Notes: generated by a model from the sequence alone, not told the origin. A stretch of 12,123 bases of DNA from Pseudomonadota bacterium (GCA_026388615.1 JAPLJL010000124.1:1-12123), one strand, 5' to 3'; positions 1 to 7,103 are shown, counted from the stretch's first letter. Program-made: numbers and translations.

Positions 1-119
1 AAAACGAAATCAACTCTGGGCGTTGCCGAAGGGAACGTTGCCTCTTTCTGCAACCGAAAAAAAGACGGTTTAGGCGCTGCGAAGCATCAATAATTAGTTT
101 TATTTCCGGTATTTTCGGC
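1..119. other. Left-edge stretch with no assignable gene
   Basis: No gene can be assigned here. All three forward frames are open from the window edge for a while: frame 1 stops at 91-93, frame 2 near 71-73 and frame 3 near 146-148. Any of them could be the 3' end of an upstream gene, but none gives a family signature. A direct repeat of CGTTGCC (19-25 and 36-42) is visible. A short AACCG/CGGTT hairpin around 53-70 is too weak to call a terminator. Confidence 0.3.
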
Positions 120-149
120 TTGACAGGGCTTGGAAGGCAGGTCTAATCT
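120..149 (+). promoter_or_regulatory. Putative sigma-70-type promoter for the DUF3467-prenyl synthase pair
   Basis: A perfect -35 hexamer TTGACA (120-125) is followed after 18 bases by a poor -10 hexamer TAATCT (144-149). The predicted start would be near 156, leaving a leader of about 23 bases that contains the Shine-Dalgarno GAGGTG (169-174). The position just ahead of the first gene supports it; the weak -10 keeps confidence moderate. Confidence 0.45.
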
Positions 150-178
150 TAACCCGATTTTAAGAAATGAGGTGAAAA

Positions 179-475
179 ATGACCGAAGAAAAAAAAGAGA
201 TGAAAATCCAAATTCAGCTGGACGAGCACCTGGCCCAGGGTACTTACATAAATATGGCCGCGGTTAACCATACCCAGACCGAGTTCATCATGGATTTTAT
301 CTTTCTCCAGCCCCAGGCTCCCCGTGGACGGGTCCAGGCCCGGATAATTTCCAGCCCGATTCATACCAAGAGACTGCTCCTGGCCCTGGAAGAAAACATC
401 CGCAAATACGAGGAACAGTTCGGGGAAATCAAGCTTCCTCCTCCCTCCGCCTCCAAAACCGAGTTCTTCCATTGA
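179..475 (+). CDS. DUF3467 family protein
   Basis: This 98-residue protein matches the DUF3467 family, small bacterial proteins of unknown biochemical role. Recognisable features are the hydrophobic-polar beta-rich core with YINMAAVNHTQTEFIMDF (residues 23-40), then a second part with ARIISSPIHTKRLLLAL (54-70) and a helix ending EENIRKYEEQFGEIK (71-85). There is no signal peptide or membrane segment, so it should be cytosolic. The start is supported by GAGGTG six bases upstream of the ATG. It lies 14 bases before the polyprenyl synthase gene and likely shares its transcript. That link does not reveal a function, since DUF3467 genes have no settled role. The Pro/Ser-rich tail after residue 86 is probably disordered. 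Confidence 0.8.
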   Translation: MTEEKKEMKIQIQLDEHLAQGTYINMAAVNHTQTEFIMDFIFLQPQAPRGRVQARIISSPIHTKRLLLALEENIRKYEEQFGEIKLPPPSASKTEFFH

Positions 476-489
476 GATAATACCGGCAT

Positions 490-1485
490 ATGAAAAACAA
501 TCTTTCCGAAATATGTAAGCCGATCCAACCCCAGCTCCGGGAGGTTGATCGGATAATCCAGGAGTCCATCCAATCCCGGGCGGAGCTCATTCCCCAAATT
601 TCCAACCACCTCATTCAGGGAGGGGGCAAACGAATCCGACCCACCCTCCTCATCGCCTCGGCCCGGGCCTGCGGTTACCGGGGAAAACGTATCCTGCCCA
701 TGGGAGCGGCGGTGGAGCTGCTCCATTCCGCCACCCTTCTTCATGACGACGTGGTTGACTGTTCCCAGCACCGCCGCGGACGCCCCGCTGCCCACACCGT
801 CTTCTGCAACTCCGCGAGTATCCTGGTGGGAGACTATATCCTGGCGAAGGGAATTTCCCTGGTCGTGGAGGAAAAAGATATCGAGATCGTCAAACCCCTG
901 GCCTGGGTAATCGTCCGGCTGGCCGAGGGGGAAGCCTTGCAGCTGGCCCGGCGGGGTTCCATCCCGCAAGAAAGCGAATACCTGACCATCATCACCAGCA
1001 AAACCGCGTTGCTTTTCGCCGCCACCTGCCAAGTCGGCGCCCTGGTGGCCCGGGCGCCCAAACCATATGTCCGGGCCCTGCAAAACTTCGGAACGAATTT
1101 TGGAATCGCATTTCAGCTGATCGATGACTGCCTGGATTACCTTCCCGGTCCCGGGGGCGTGGGAAAAGACTGGGGACGAGATCTTAATGAAGGCAAGGTT
1201 ACCCTCCCCTTGCTCCAAGCCCTGAGACGTTGCCATACCAAAGAGAAGGAACAGGTGCTTCGGCTGATCAGGGTTCGGGCTGAGGAAAACGCCTCCCCTC
1301 TCCCCGCCCAGACCATTCTGAGAATCCGGGGGCTGATTGAAAAATACCAGGGTTTTGAATACACCCGCGATCGGGCCCAGGTTTATACCGATCTGGCCAA
1401 GCGGGCCCTGCAAAAGATCCGGCCCGCCTCGAGGCGAAAACTCCTGGAAGACCTGGCCGACGCCTACCAGGCCAGGGAAAACTGA
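490..1485 (+). CDS. ispB: Trans-polyprenyl diphosphate synthase (long-chain, IspB-like)
   Basis: This enzyme condenses isopentenyl diphosphate units onto an allylic diphosphate to make the long prenyl chain used for the quinone side chain, in the cytosol or at the inner membrane face. The 331 residues show the full set of polyprenyl synthase motifs. These are GGGKRIRP (44-51, IPP/diphosphate binding), the first Asp-rich motif DDVVD (86-90) followed by RRGRPAAH (95-102), the conserved KTALLF (171-176), the second Asp-rich motif DDCLD (212-216) and GKDWGRDLNEGKVTLPLL (225-242). Residues four and five before the first Asp motif are Thr82 and Ala81. Small residues there are typical of long-chain rather than farnesyl/geranylgeranyl enzymes. 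The product length is inferred, so the symbol is tentative. The ATG has no clear Shine-Dalgarno and probably relies on coupling to the DUF3467 gene 14 bases upstream. Confidence 0.88.
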   Translation: MKNNLSEICKPIQPQLREVDRIIQESIQSRAELIPQISNHLIQGGGKRIRPTLLIASARACGYRGKRILPMGAAVELLHSATLLHDDVVDCSQHRRGRPAAHTVFCNSASILVGDYILAKGISLVVEEKDIEIVKPLAWVIVRLAEGEALQLARRGSIPQESEYLTIITSKTALLFAATCQVGALVARAPKPYVRALQNFGTNFGIAFQLIDDCLDYLPGPGGVGKDWGRDLNEGKVTLPLLQALRRCHTKEKEQVLRLIRVRAEENASPLPAQTILRIRGLIEKYQGFEYTRDRAQVYTDLAKRALQKIRPASRRKLLEDLADAYQAREN

Positions 1486-1532
1486 TCTCGATTTTCCGAT
1501 GGAAAAACTCCGTTCCGGAGGTCAATTTTTAA

Positions 1533-1562
1533 TTGATCTTGGGACCGTAATCTGATAATTTT
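1533..1562 (+). promoter_or_regulatory. Possible gyrA promoter
   Basis: TTGATC (1533-1538) and TAATTT (1557-1562) are separated by 18 bases, with TGATAAT overlapping the -10 side. A transcript would start near 1568 and carry the terminator hairpin 1598-1625 in its leader. The -35 region overlaps a TCAATT/AATTGA palindrome (1522-1535). This is a weak assignment made mainly because gyrA needs a promoter after the terminator and none lies between the terminator and the start codon. Confidence 0.3.
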
Positions 1563-1597
1563 TACCAATGATTTCTCCGGACAACCCTAAAGCCACG

Positions 1598-1625
1598 TCC
1601 CCAAGCGGCCCTTGGGGATTTTTTT
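1598..1625 (+). terminator. Rho-independent terminator or gyrA leader attenuator
   Basis: TCCCCAAG (1598-1605) and CTTGGGGA (1611-1618) form a perfect 8-bp stem around the loop CGGCC, followed by seven T (1619-1625). This is a textbook intrinsic terminator. It should end the DUF3467-ispB transcript. It sits only 15 bases upstream of the gyrA ATG, so any gyrA transcript starting further upstream must pass through it. Confidence 0.85.
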
Positions 1626-1640
1626 AAGTGAGGATTTTCC

Positions 1641-4127
1641 ATGGCAGCAGAAACACCTGAAATCGATCTCAGTCACTCCGTCGTCAAGATTGAAGAGGAA
1701 ATGAAGCGGTCCTACCTCGATTATGCCATGAGCGTAATCGTCGGCCGGGCCCTGCCGGACGTCCGGGACGGGTTGAAACCGGTTCATCGCCGGGTCCTCT
1801 TCGCCATGTACGAGCTTGGCAACGCCTCCGGCAAGGCCTATAAAAAATCCGCCCGGATCGTCGGGGACGTAATTGGAAAATATCATCCCCACGGTGACGC
1901 CGCGGTTTATGACGCCCTGGTCCGGATGGCCCAGGATTTCTCCCTGCGCTATACCCTGGTGGACGGCCAGGGAAACTTCGGGTCGCTCGACGGGGATCCG
2001 GCGGCGGCCATGCGTTATACCGAAGTCCGAATGTCACCCCTGGGGGAAAAGCTCCTGGAAGACATCGAGAAGGAAACCGTGGACTTCATCCCCAACTACG
2101 ACGGCACGCTTCAGGAGCCCACCGTCCTGCCGGCGCCTTTCCCCAACCTGCTGGTGAACGGCTCCGCCGGGATCGCGGTGGGAATGGCGACCAACATCCC
2201 TCCCCACAACCTGCGGGAAGTGGCCCAGGCCACCCTGGAACTCATCGAAAACCCCGAAATCAGCACTGATGAGCTGATCAAGTTCATACCCGGTCCGGAT
2301 TTTCCCACCGGAGGCCTGATCCTCGGGCATGATCAGATCCGGGAAGCCTACAGCTCCGGACGCGGGATCATTCAGGTCCGGGCCCGGGCCATGATCGAGA
2401 AGAAAGGCGGAGGGGAAAAGGAGAGCATTGTCATTACCGAAATCCCTTTCCAGGTCAACAAAGCCAAGCTCCTCGAGGAAATCGCGGAATTGACCCGGTC
2501 GAAACGGGTGGAGGGAATCTCCGAGATCCGCGATGAATCCGACCGGGAAGGTCTCCGGGTGGTAGTTGATTTAAAGCGGGGGGAAATCGCCGGCGCCATC
2601 CTGAACCATCTTTTCAAGCACACTTCTCTCCAGGTCTCTTTCGGCATCATCAACCTGGCCATCGTCAAAGGTCGGCCCATGGTTTTGAGCCTGAAGAGCA
2701 TCCTGGAGCAGTTCCTAATCCATCAGCGCGAGGTCGTCACCCGGAGGAGCAAATTTGATCTCGCCCGGGCCGAGGAGCGCCTGCACATCCTGGAGGGCTT
2801 CCGGATCGCCCTGGACCAGCTGGACCTGGTGATCCAAATCATCCGCAAGTCGGAAAACCCGGCGGCCGCCAAGCTCGCCCTGACCCAGCAGCTCCCGCTC
2901 TCGGAAATCCAGGCCCAGGCCATTCTCGACCTGCGCCTGCACCGGTTGACCGGGATGGAACGGGAAAAGATTATGGCCGAGCACAAGGAAACCCGGGCCC
3001 TGATCGCCTACCTGAAAAAAATCCTCTCCGACGAAAAACTGATCCTGAAAATCGTGGGGGATAACCTGGCCCAGATCGCCGAACGCTACGGCGATGAACG
3101 CCGGACGGAGATCATCGACGCCCAACAGGAAATCCGGATCGAAGACATGATCACGGAAGAGGACATGGTCATTACGGTCAGCCACCTCTCCTACATCAAA
3201 AGGAACCCGGTCAGCATTTACCGGGCCCAGCGCCGGGGCGGGCGGGGTAAAGCCGGGATGGAAACCCGCGAGGAGGATTTTGTTGAAAACCTCTTTGTCG
3301 CCTCTACCCACGACTACCTGCTCTTTTTCACCAACCAGGGCCGGGTCCACTGGCTCAAGGTCTTTGAAATCCCCCAGGCCGGGCGCCAGGCCAAGGGCAA
3401 GCCGATCGTCAATCTGCTCGAACTGGAGCCCCAGGAACAGATCACCGCTTACCTGCCGGTCCGCGAATTCCGGGAGGACCATTTCGTGATCATGGCCACC
3501 GCCAAAGGCACGATCAAGAAAAGCGAGCTGACCCAATTTTCCCATCCCCGCCGGGGCGGGATCATCGCCATCACCCTTGAGCCCAAAGATGAGCTCGTTT
3601 CGGTAGACATCACCAATGGCCAGAAAGAAATTCTCCTTTCCACCCGGATGGGCAAATCCATCCGTTTTGCCGAGGAGGAAGTTCGCTCCATCGGCCGGTC
3701 CGGACAGGGGGTCAGGGGAATCTCCCTGGAAGACGACGACGCGGTGGTGGCCATGGAAATAATCTCCCCGGAAAACCCCTCGGAGACCGAAGCCACCCTC
3801 CTCTCCGTAACCGAAAACGGGTACGGCAAGCGCACCGAGCTTTCGGAATACCGGCTCCAGAGCCGGGCCGGGAAGGGCATTATCACCATTAAAACCTCCG
3901 CCCGGAACGGACCGGTGGTCAAGGTCATCAGGATCACGAACGAAGACGAGATCATGCTGATCACCGACCACGGCAAGATCATCCGGCTCCGGGCCCGGGA
4001 AATAAACGTAATCGGGCGGAATACCCAGGGGGTCCGCCTGATTGCCCATGAATTGGGGGAGCGGCTGGTGGGCATCGCCCGGGTGGCCGAACCGGAGGAA
4101 GAAGTCCCGGCCGAAGAAACTCCATGA
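1641..4127 (+). CDS. gyrA: DNA gyrase subunit A
   Basis: GyrA is the DNA-breaking and DNA-wrapping subunit of gyrase (A2B2), which uses GyrB ATPase energy to introduce negative supercoils. The 828 residues fit the family's usual length. Visible marks are DYAMSVIVGRALPDVRDGLK (27-46), KPVHRRVLFAMYELG, the winged-helix segment YHPHGDAAVYDALVRMAQDF (81-100), VDGQGNFGSLDGDPAAAMRY with catalytic Tyr126, and the GyrA-box QRRGGRG (530-536) opening the C-terminal pinwheel. That box marks gyrase rather than ParC. The C-terminus ends in an acidic tail (EPEEEVPAEETP). At the position of E. coli Ser83, between Asp86 and Ala88 here, the residue is Ala87; the downstream Asp91 matches Asp87 of E. coli. GAGG (1630-1633) precedes the ATG at suitable spacing. 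The stop codon overlaps the next gene's ATG by four bases. gyrB is not in the window. Confidence 0.97.
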   Translation: MAAETPEIDLSHSVVKIEEEMKRSYLDYAMSVIVGRALPDVRDGLKPVHRRVLFAMYELGNASGKAYKKSARIVGDVIGKYHPHGDAAVYDALVRMAQDFSLRYTLVDGQGNFGSLDGDPAAAMRYTEVRMSPLGEKLLEDIEKETVDFIPNYDGTLQEPTVLPAPFPNLLVNGSAGIAVGMATNIPPHNLREVAQATLELIENPEISTDELIKFIPGPDFPTGGLILGHDQIREAYSSGRGIIQVRARAMIEKKGGGEKESIVITEIPFQVNKAKLLEEIAELTRSKRVEGISEIRDESDREGLRVVVDLKRGEIAGAILNHLFKHTSLQVSFGIINLAIVKGRPMVLSLKSILEQFLIHQREVVTRRSKFDLARAEERLHILEGFRIALDQLDLVIQIIRKSENPAAAKLALTQQLPLSEIQAQAILDLRLHRLTGMEREKIMAEHKETRALIAYLKKILSDEKLILKIVGDNLAQIAERYGDERRTEIIDAQQEIRIEDMITEEDMVITVSHLSYIKRNPVSIYRAQRRGGRGKAGMETREEDFVENLFVASTHDYLLFFTNQGRVHWLKVFEIPQAGRQAKGKPIVNLLELEPQEQITAYLPVREFREDHFVIMATAKGTIKKSELTQFSHPRRGGIIAITLEPKDELVSVDITNGQKEILLSTRMGKSIRFAEEEVRSIGRSGQGVRGISLEDDDAVVAMEIISPENPSETEATLLSVTENGYGKRTELSEYRLQSRAGKGIITIKTSARNGPVVKVIRITNEDEIMLITDHGKIIRLRAREINVIGRNTQGVRLIAHELGERLVGIARVAEPEEEVPAEETP

Positions 4128-4999
4128 TCGTGGCCCCGTTTTTTTCGCCCCGTTTTTTTTCTCCGGGAACAAATATCCCTCGCGCCCTTTTCCGCAGCCA
4201 TCACCCGCTGGTTTTGGGTTTGATCATCTCGGGATTTTTTTTCTTGAACTGCCAGAAAAATCCGGCCGATCTTCTTTATCAGAAGTATGAATCCGCACGG
4301 CTGGCCGGCAAGAATGAAGACGCCCATTCCCTGGCGGAGGAAATGGTGAAAAAGTACCCTACCCACCCCCGGACCCCCGAAATCCTTCTCGAACTGGGAC
4401 GGGTTTACAAGTTCACCGTGCCCCAGCCGGAAAAAGCGGTGGAATACCTGCGCCGGATCGTGTACTCATACCCGGTCGGGGAATTCACCCCCAAAGCTTT
4501 ATTAGAGCTGGGAGATCTTTACCAATATCATTTTCAGGATTACAACCGCGCCCTGGTATATTACCAGCGCTTCGTCGATCTTTTTCCGAACGACCTCAAT
4601 ATCGGCGAGGTTCGTTTCCGGATCGGAGATTGTTATCTCCGTCAGAGCGATTATGAACAGGCCCGGGTTGAGTTCGTGACTCTGATCCAGCAGAACCCCG
4701 AGCCCTCCCTGCTGGCCAAAGCCTACTATGACGTGGGGAAATGCTATTACTACCTGGGGAATCTCCAGGCCGCCATCAGCACCTATCAAAGCCTGATCCG
4801 GCGTTTCCCCGCCAGTGAGCTGATCCCGGAAGTAAAATTCTCTCTCGCCTCCACGCTCGAGGAAGACGGCGACCTAGAACCGGCCCTGAAATTATTCTCG
4901 GAAATCAGAAATTCCTATCCCAATCCCAAGGTTATTGATCTTACCCTGGAAAAAATTAAAAATAGAATGGTGAATTCTCACAAACCGAAAGGAGAATAA
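4124..4999 (+). CDS. Tetratricopeptide-repeat protein, probable lipoprotein (BamD/YbgF-like)
   Basis: The 291-residue product has a hydrophobic N-terminal segment, LVLGLIISGFFFLNCQKN (29-46). Its Cys43 could be lipidated, which would put the protein at the periplasmic side of a membrane. The residues before Cys are F-L-N; Asn at -1 is unusual for a lipobox, so lipidation is uncertain. From about residue 50 onward come consecutive helix-turn-helix repeats of the TPR/outer-membrane-assembly type, for example KALLELGDLYQYHFQDYNRA (124-143), EVRFRIGDCYLRQSDYEQAR (162-181) and AKAYYDVGKCYYYLGNLQAA (198-217). Each is followed by YP/FP turn motifs. Such proteins are scaffolds, as in BamD or the Pal/Tol partner CpoB. 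The ATG overlaps the gyrA stop (ATGA), so translation is probably coupled. The start is upstream-biased, and a later start nearer the hydrophobic stretch is possible. Confidence 0.75.
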   Translation: MIVAPFFSPRFFSPGTNIPRALFRSHHPLVLGLIISGFFFLNCQKNPADLLYQKYESARLAGKNEDAHSLAEEMVKKYPTHPRTPEILLELGRVYKFTVPQPEKAVEYLRRIVYSYPVGEFTPKALLELGDLYQYHFQDYNRALVYYQRFVDLFPNDLNIGEVRFRIGDCYLRQSDYEQARVEFVTLIQQNPEPSLLAKAYYDVGKCYYYLGNLQAAISTYQSLIRRFPASELIPEVKFSLASTLEEDGDLEPALKLFSEIRNSYPNPKVIDLTLEKIKNRMVNSHKPKGE

Positions 5000-5002
5000 A
5001 TC

Positions 5003-5089
5003 ATGGGGAAGACCTCCCGGCAGCAAAAAGCTGCCCAGAAAAAACGCAAGAAGAAAGTCAAACGGAAAGGCCGCGGCAAACACCGCTAA
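5003..5089 (+). CDS. 28-residue extremely basic mini-protein
   Basis: This short open frame lies between the TPR gene and rnhB. It starts with MGKTSRQQKAAQKKRKKK and ends KGRGKHR. Fifteen of 28 residues are Lys or Arg, one is His, and no residue is acidic. AAAGGAG (4988-4994) lies eight bases before the ATG and is the best Shine-Dalgarno in this cluster. The frame fills the gap with 3 bases before and 9 after it, which argues that it is a real gene. Such a composition suggests binding to RNA or DNA, perhaps to ribosomes or to the nucleic acids handled by its neighbours GyrA and RNase HII. This is inference. I do not recognise a family; it does not match the small ribosomal protein Thx beyond its basic nature. 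Confidence 0.6.
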   Translation: MGKTSRQQKAAQKKRKKKVKRKGRGKHR

Positions 5090-5098
5090 ACGCAAAGA

Positions 5099-5809
5099 AT
5101 GCTTCATGCCGGAATTGATGAGGCCGGCCGGGGGGCACTGCTTGGCCCCTTGGTATTGGCTTTGGTTTGTCTTCCCGAGGCCTCCATCAGTCTTCTGGAA
5201 GAACTGGGGGTTAAGGACTCCAAGGTCCTCTCCCCTCAAACGCGCGGCCGGCTGCATCAGGAAATCAAACACCTCGCCCGGAAGGTCAAAGGTTTTGTCG
5301 CTTACAAATGCCTGAGCCCGGGCGAGATTGATCGGTTTCGCCAATCCCGAAAACCCGGGGGAATCAACGAGCTGGAGCGAAGAGCGGCTCTCGAGCTGGT
5401 CTATTCTTTTTTTTCCCTCCGCCCGGTTGTCTCGGATGGTTTGACCGTCTTTCTTGACGGGGAAAAAATCTTTTCGAACCTTTCCCGGGTCTGGCCGCAG
5501 GAGCCGAAAGTTCTTTTCCGGGCGGAAAACCGGGCCGACGAAAGGTATCCGATCGTTTCCGCGGCCTCCATTATCGCCAAGTACGAGCGCGATCTTCGCC
5601 TGAAAAAAATCTTCTCCCGCTACGCGCCCGAGTTCGGACCGATCCGGGGAAACGGTTATCCCAATTCCGAGACCATGAAATTCATCCGGGAATATCAGCG
5701 CCGCCACGGCGGCTTTCCCCCCGAGGCCCGAAAAACCTGGAAGACCCTGTGCCCTCCCGAGCCCCGGCAATCCCTTCTCCCCTTCCCGGAATCGGGAAGA
5801 AAAGTTTAG
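5099..5809 (+). CDS. rnhB: Ribonuclease HII, archaeal-like sequence type
   Basis: RNase HII cuts the RNA strand of RNA-DNA hybrids and removes single ribonucleotides left in DNA. The 236 residues carry the complete D-E-D-D metal site: Asp7 and Glu8 in AGIDEAGRG, Asp120 in VFLDGEK, and Asp147 in AENRADERYP. The DSKVLS signature (40-45) and VSAASIIAKYERD (153-165) are also present. The stretch from 142 to 165, the GNGYPNSETMKFIREY segment (184-199) and the HGGFPPEARKTWKTL end resemble archaeal RNase HII (KADxKYPVVSAASIxAK, GYPSDP..., FPPIVRRTW) more than the usual bacterial KGDA..., GYGT pattern. The ATG follows the basic mini-gene by nine bases with only a weak AAAGA upstream, which suggests coupling. 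A perfect CTTCCCG/CGGGAAG stem with a GAAT loop (5782-5799) lies in the last codons, but no T-run follows. Confidence 0.93.
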   Translation: MLHAGIDEAGRGALLGPLVLALVCLPEASISLLEELGVKDSKVLSPQTRGRLHQEIKHLARKVKGFVAYKCLSPGEIDRFRQSRKPGGINELERRAALELVYSFFSLRPVVSDGLTVFLDGEKIFSNLSRVWPQEPKVLFRAENRADERYPIVSAASIIAKYERDLRLKKIFSRYAPEFGPIRGNGYPNSETMKFIREYQRRHGGFPPEARKTWKTLCPPEPRQSLLPFPESGRKV

Positions 5810-5893
5810 AGTAATTAGTAGAGAGTTGAGAGGGTTTAATCAGCCAGTCTTTAAAAATTTCCCTCTAAACTCTATACTCTAAACTCTCAACTT
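5803..5893. repeat. Imperfect inverted repeat of GTTTAGAG/GAGAGTTGAGAGGG type
   Basis: The arms at 5803-5834 and 5861-5893 pair imperfectly over about 30 bases around a 26-base loop. The inner pairing AGAGGG/CCCTCT is continuous. Both arms are built from short iterated words (TTTAGAGT, GAGAGTTGAGAG and their complements CTCTAAACTCT, ACTCTCAACTT). It fills the gap between rnhB and the HD gene. It may be a dispersed intergenic element, or an mRNA hairpin limiting read-through. No T-run follows, so I do not call it an intrinsic terminator. Confidence 0.65.
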
Positions 5894-5903
5894 AATTAAA
5901 TAG

Positions 5904-7103
5904 ATGATTACCAGGGCCCTGATCGAAAAAATTTTCGAAGCCGCCAGCATGCAGCGCTGGAACGACCAGATCCGCCCGGTCGAGCTGGTCGAGCTAGACA
6001 AGCAGGCCCACAAAATGATCATCGCCTATGTCCTGGGCAAATTTGAAGAGAATGAAAAGGGGTTCGATTGGATTCAGATTATCGAAGGCGGATTTTTTGA
6101 ATTCCTCCAGCGCCTCATCCTGACCGATCTGAAACCCCCGATTTTCCACCGGATAAAAAAACACCCCACTCACTATCGAAAACTGAACGAATGGATTTAT
6201 CTCCAGCTCAAACCTAAAATCACCCCCCTCGGGCGGGAGTTCTGCCAGCGCTTTCGCTCTCATTTTCTCGAGCCCGACGAGAAAAACCTGAACCAGAGGA
6301 TCCTGAATGCCGCCCATTTCTACGCTTCCCGCTGGGAGTTCAACATCATCGAGCGGGCCAATCCCGGAGGTTTTGAAATCGATGAGATCAGGCAGGATCT
6401 GGATACCAAGCTCGATGAATACAACGACCTGAAAGGCATTTCCAAACTTTACCTGCAGACCAATATCCGCAATTTCGTCGATCTCTGCGGCCAGCTCCGC
6501 TTTCAATACCGCTGGAGCCACGTGCCCCGCACCCCCAAAACCTCGGTCCTCGGACACATGCTGATTGTCGCCATTCTGGCCTATCTTTTCTCCGGGGAAA
6601 TCCATGCCTGCCGGAAACGCTCCATCAATAATTATTTCACCGGACTTTTCCATGACCTTCCCGAAGTTCTGACCCGGGATATCATTTCCCCGGTGAAGAG
6701 ATCCGTTTCGGGACTGGATAAACTGATCAAGCAATACGAATCGGAACAGATGAAAAAAGTGGTTTATCGCCTGATCCCTCCGAAATGGCATCCCGAAATC
6801 AAGATGTTTACCGAGGATGAGTTTAAAAGCGTAATCATCCTGGACAAAAAAATCGTGACCAAGAAGAGCGAGGTGATTAATCGCCTTTACAATGAAGACC
6901 GCTATAATCCCCGGGATGGAGAAATTATTAAAGCCATCGACAACCTGACCGCTTATCTGGAAGCCCACCTTTCCATCCATAACGGTTTAAGAAACGATCA
7001 ACTGATTGAAGCCCGGGACAATATTTCCAAAAGATATACCGAATTGGAACCCCGCATCGGCGGAATTGATTTTTCCGCTCTCTATGCTGATTTCAAGCAG
7101 TAG
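5904..7103 (+). CDS. HD-domain phosphohydrolase with YfbR-like (5'-deoxynucleotidase) core
   Basis: The 399-residue cytosolic protein holds an HD metal-hydrolase core in its C-terminal half: His218 in SVLGHMLIVA, the His250-Asp251 pair in GLFHDLPEVLTRDIISPVK, and a distal Asp346 in KAIDNLTAYLEA. The order and spacing, especially HDxxEVLTxDxxxPVK and AxDxLxAYL, closely follow YfbR-type nucleotidases, which dephosphorylate deoxynucleoside 5'-monophosphates. The activity here is therefore likely nucleotide dephosphorylation, but YfbR is only about 200 residues. The first roughly 200 residues (including FEFLQRLILTDLKPPIFHRI) are an extension I do not recognise. The ATG directly follows an in-frame TAG and has no Shine-Dalgarno, so a later start such as Met16 is possible. 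The 3' end overlaps the TonB receptor gene's likely start by 20 bases. Confidence 0.8.
   Translation: MITRALIEKIFEAASMQRWNDQIRPVELVELDKQAHKMIIAYVLGKFEENEKGFDWIQIIEGGFFEFLQRLILTDLKPPIFHRIKKHPTHYRKLNEWIYLQLKPKITPLGREFCQRFRSHFLEPDEKNLNQRILNAAHFYASRWEFNIIERANPGGFEIDEIRQDLDTKLDEYNDLKGISKLYLQTNIRNFVDLCGQLRFQYRWSHVPRTPKTSVLGHMLIVAILAYLFSGEIHACRKRSINNYFTGLFHDLPEVLTRDIISPVKRSVSGLDKLIKQYESEQMKKVVYRLIPPKWHPEIKMFTEDEFKSVIILDKKIVTKKSEVINRLYNEDRYNPRDGEIIKAIDNLTAYLEAHLSIHNGLRNDQLIEARDNISKRYTELEPRIGGIDFSALYADFKQ

Noticed and set aside
361..1413. Long open frame antisense to the prenyl synthase gene
   Set aside because: Shadow of a gene with complete catalytic motifs on the plus strand; it also overlaps the DUF3467 gene.
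1568..1627. 19-codon frame spanning the pre-gyrA terminator (MISPDNPKATSPSGPWGFF)
   Set aside because: A leader peptide is tempting because its stop sits in the T-run, but there is no Shine-Dalgarno and no run of regulatory codons; the match to the hairpin is likely chance.
2715..4172. Long open frame (485 codons) antisense to gyrA
   Set aside because: It is the antisense shadow of a well-supported gyrA with all family motifs; its composition is low-complexity Gly/Asp/Phe/Pro, with no ribosome-binding site or domain.
5003..5089. Basic mini-protein as ribosomal protein Thx
   Set aside because: It shares only size, MGK start and basic character; the internal sequence does not align with the Thx pattern.
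5782..5799. Perfect 7-bp hairpin in the last codons of rnhB as an intrinsic terminator
   Set aside because: The stem is followed by AAAAGTTTAG rather than a T-run, so it is not a standard terminator.
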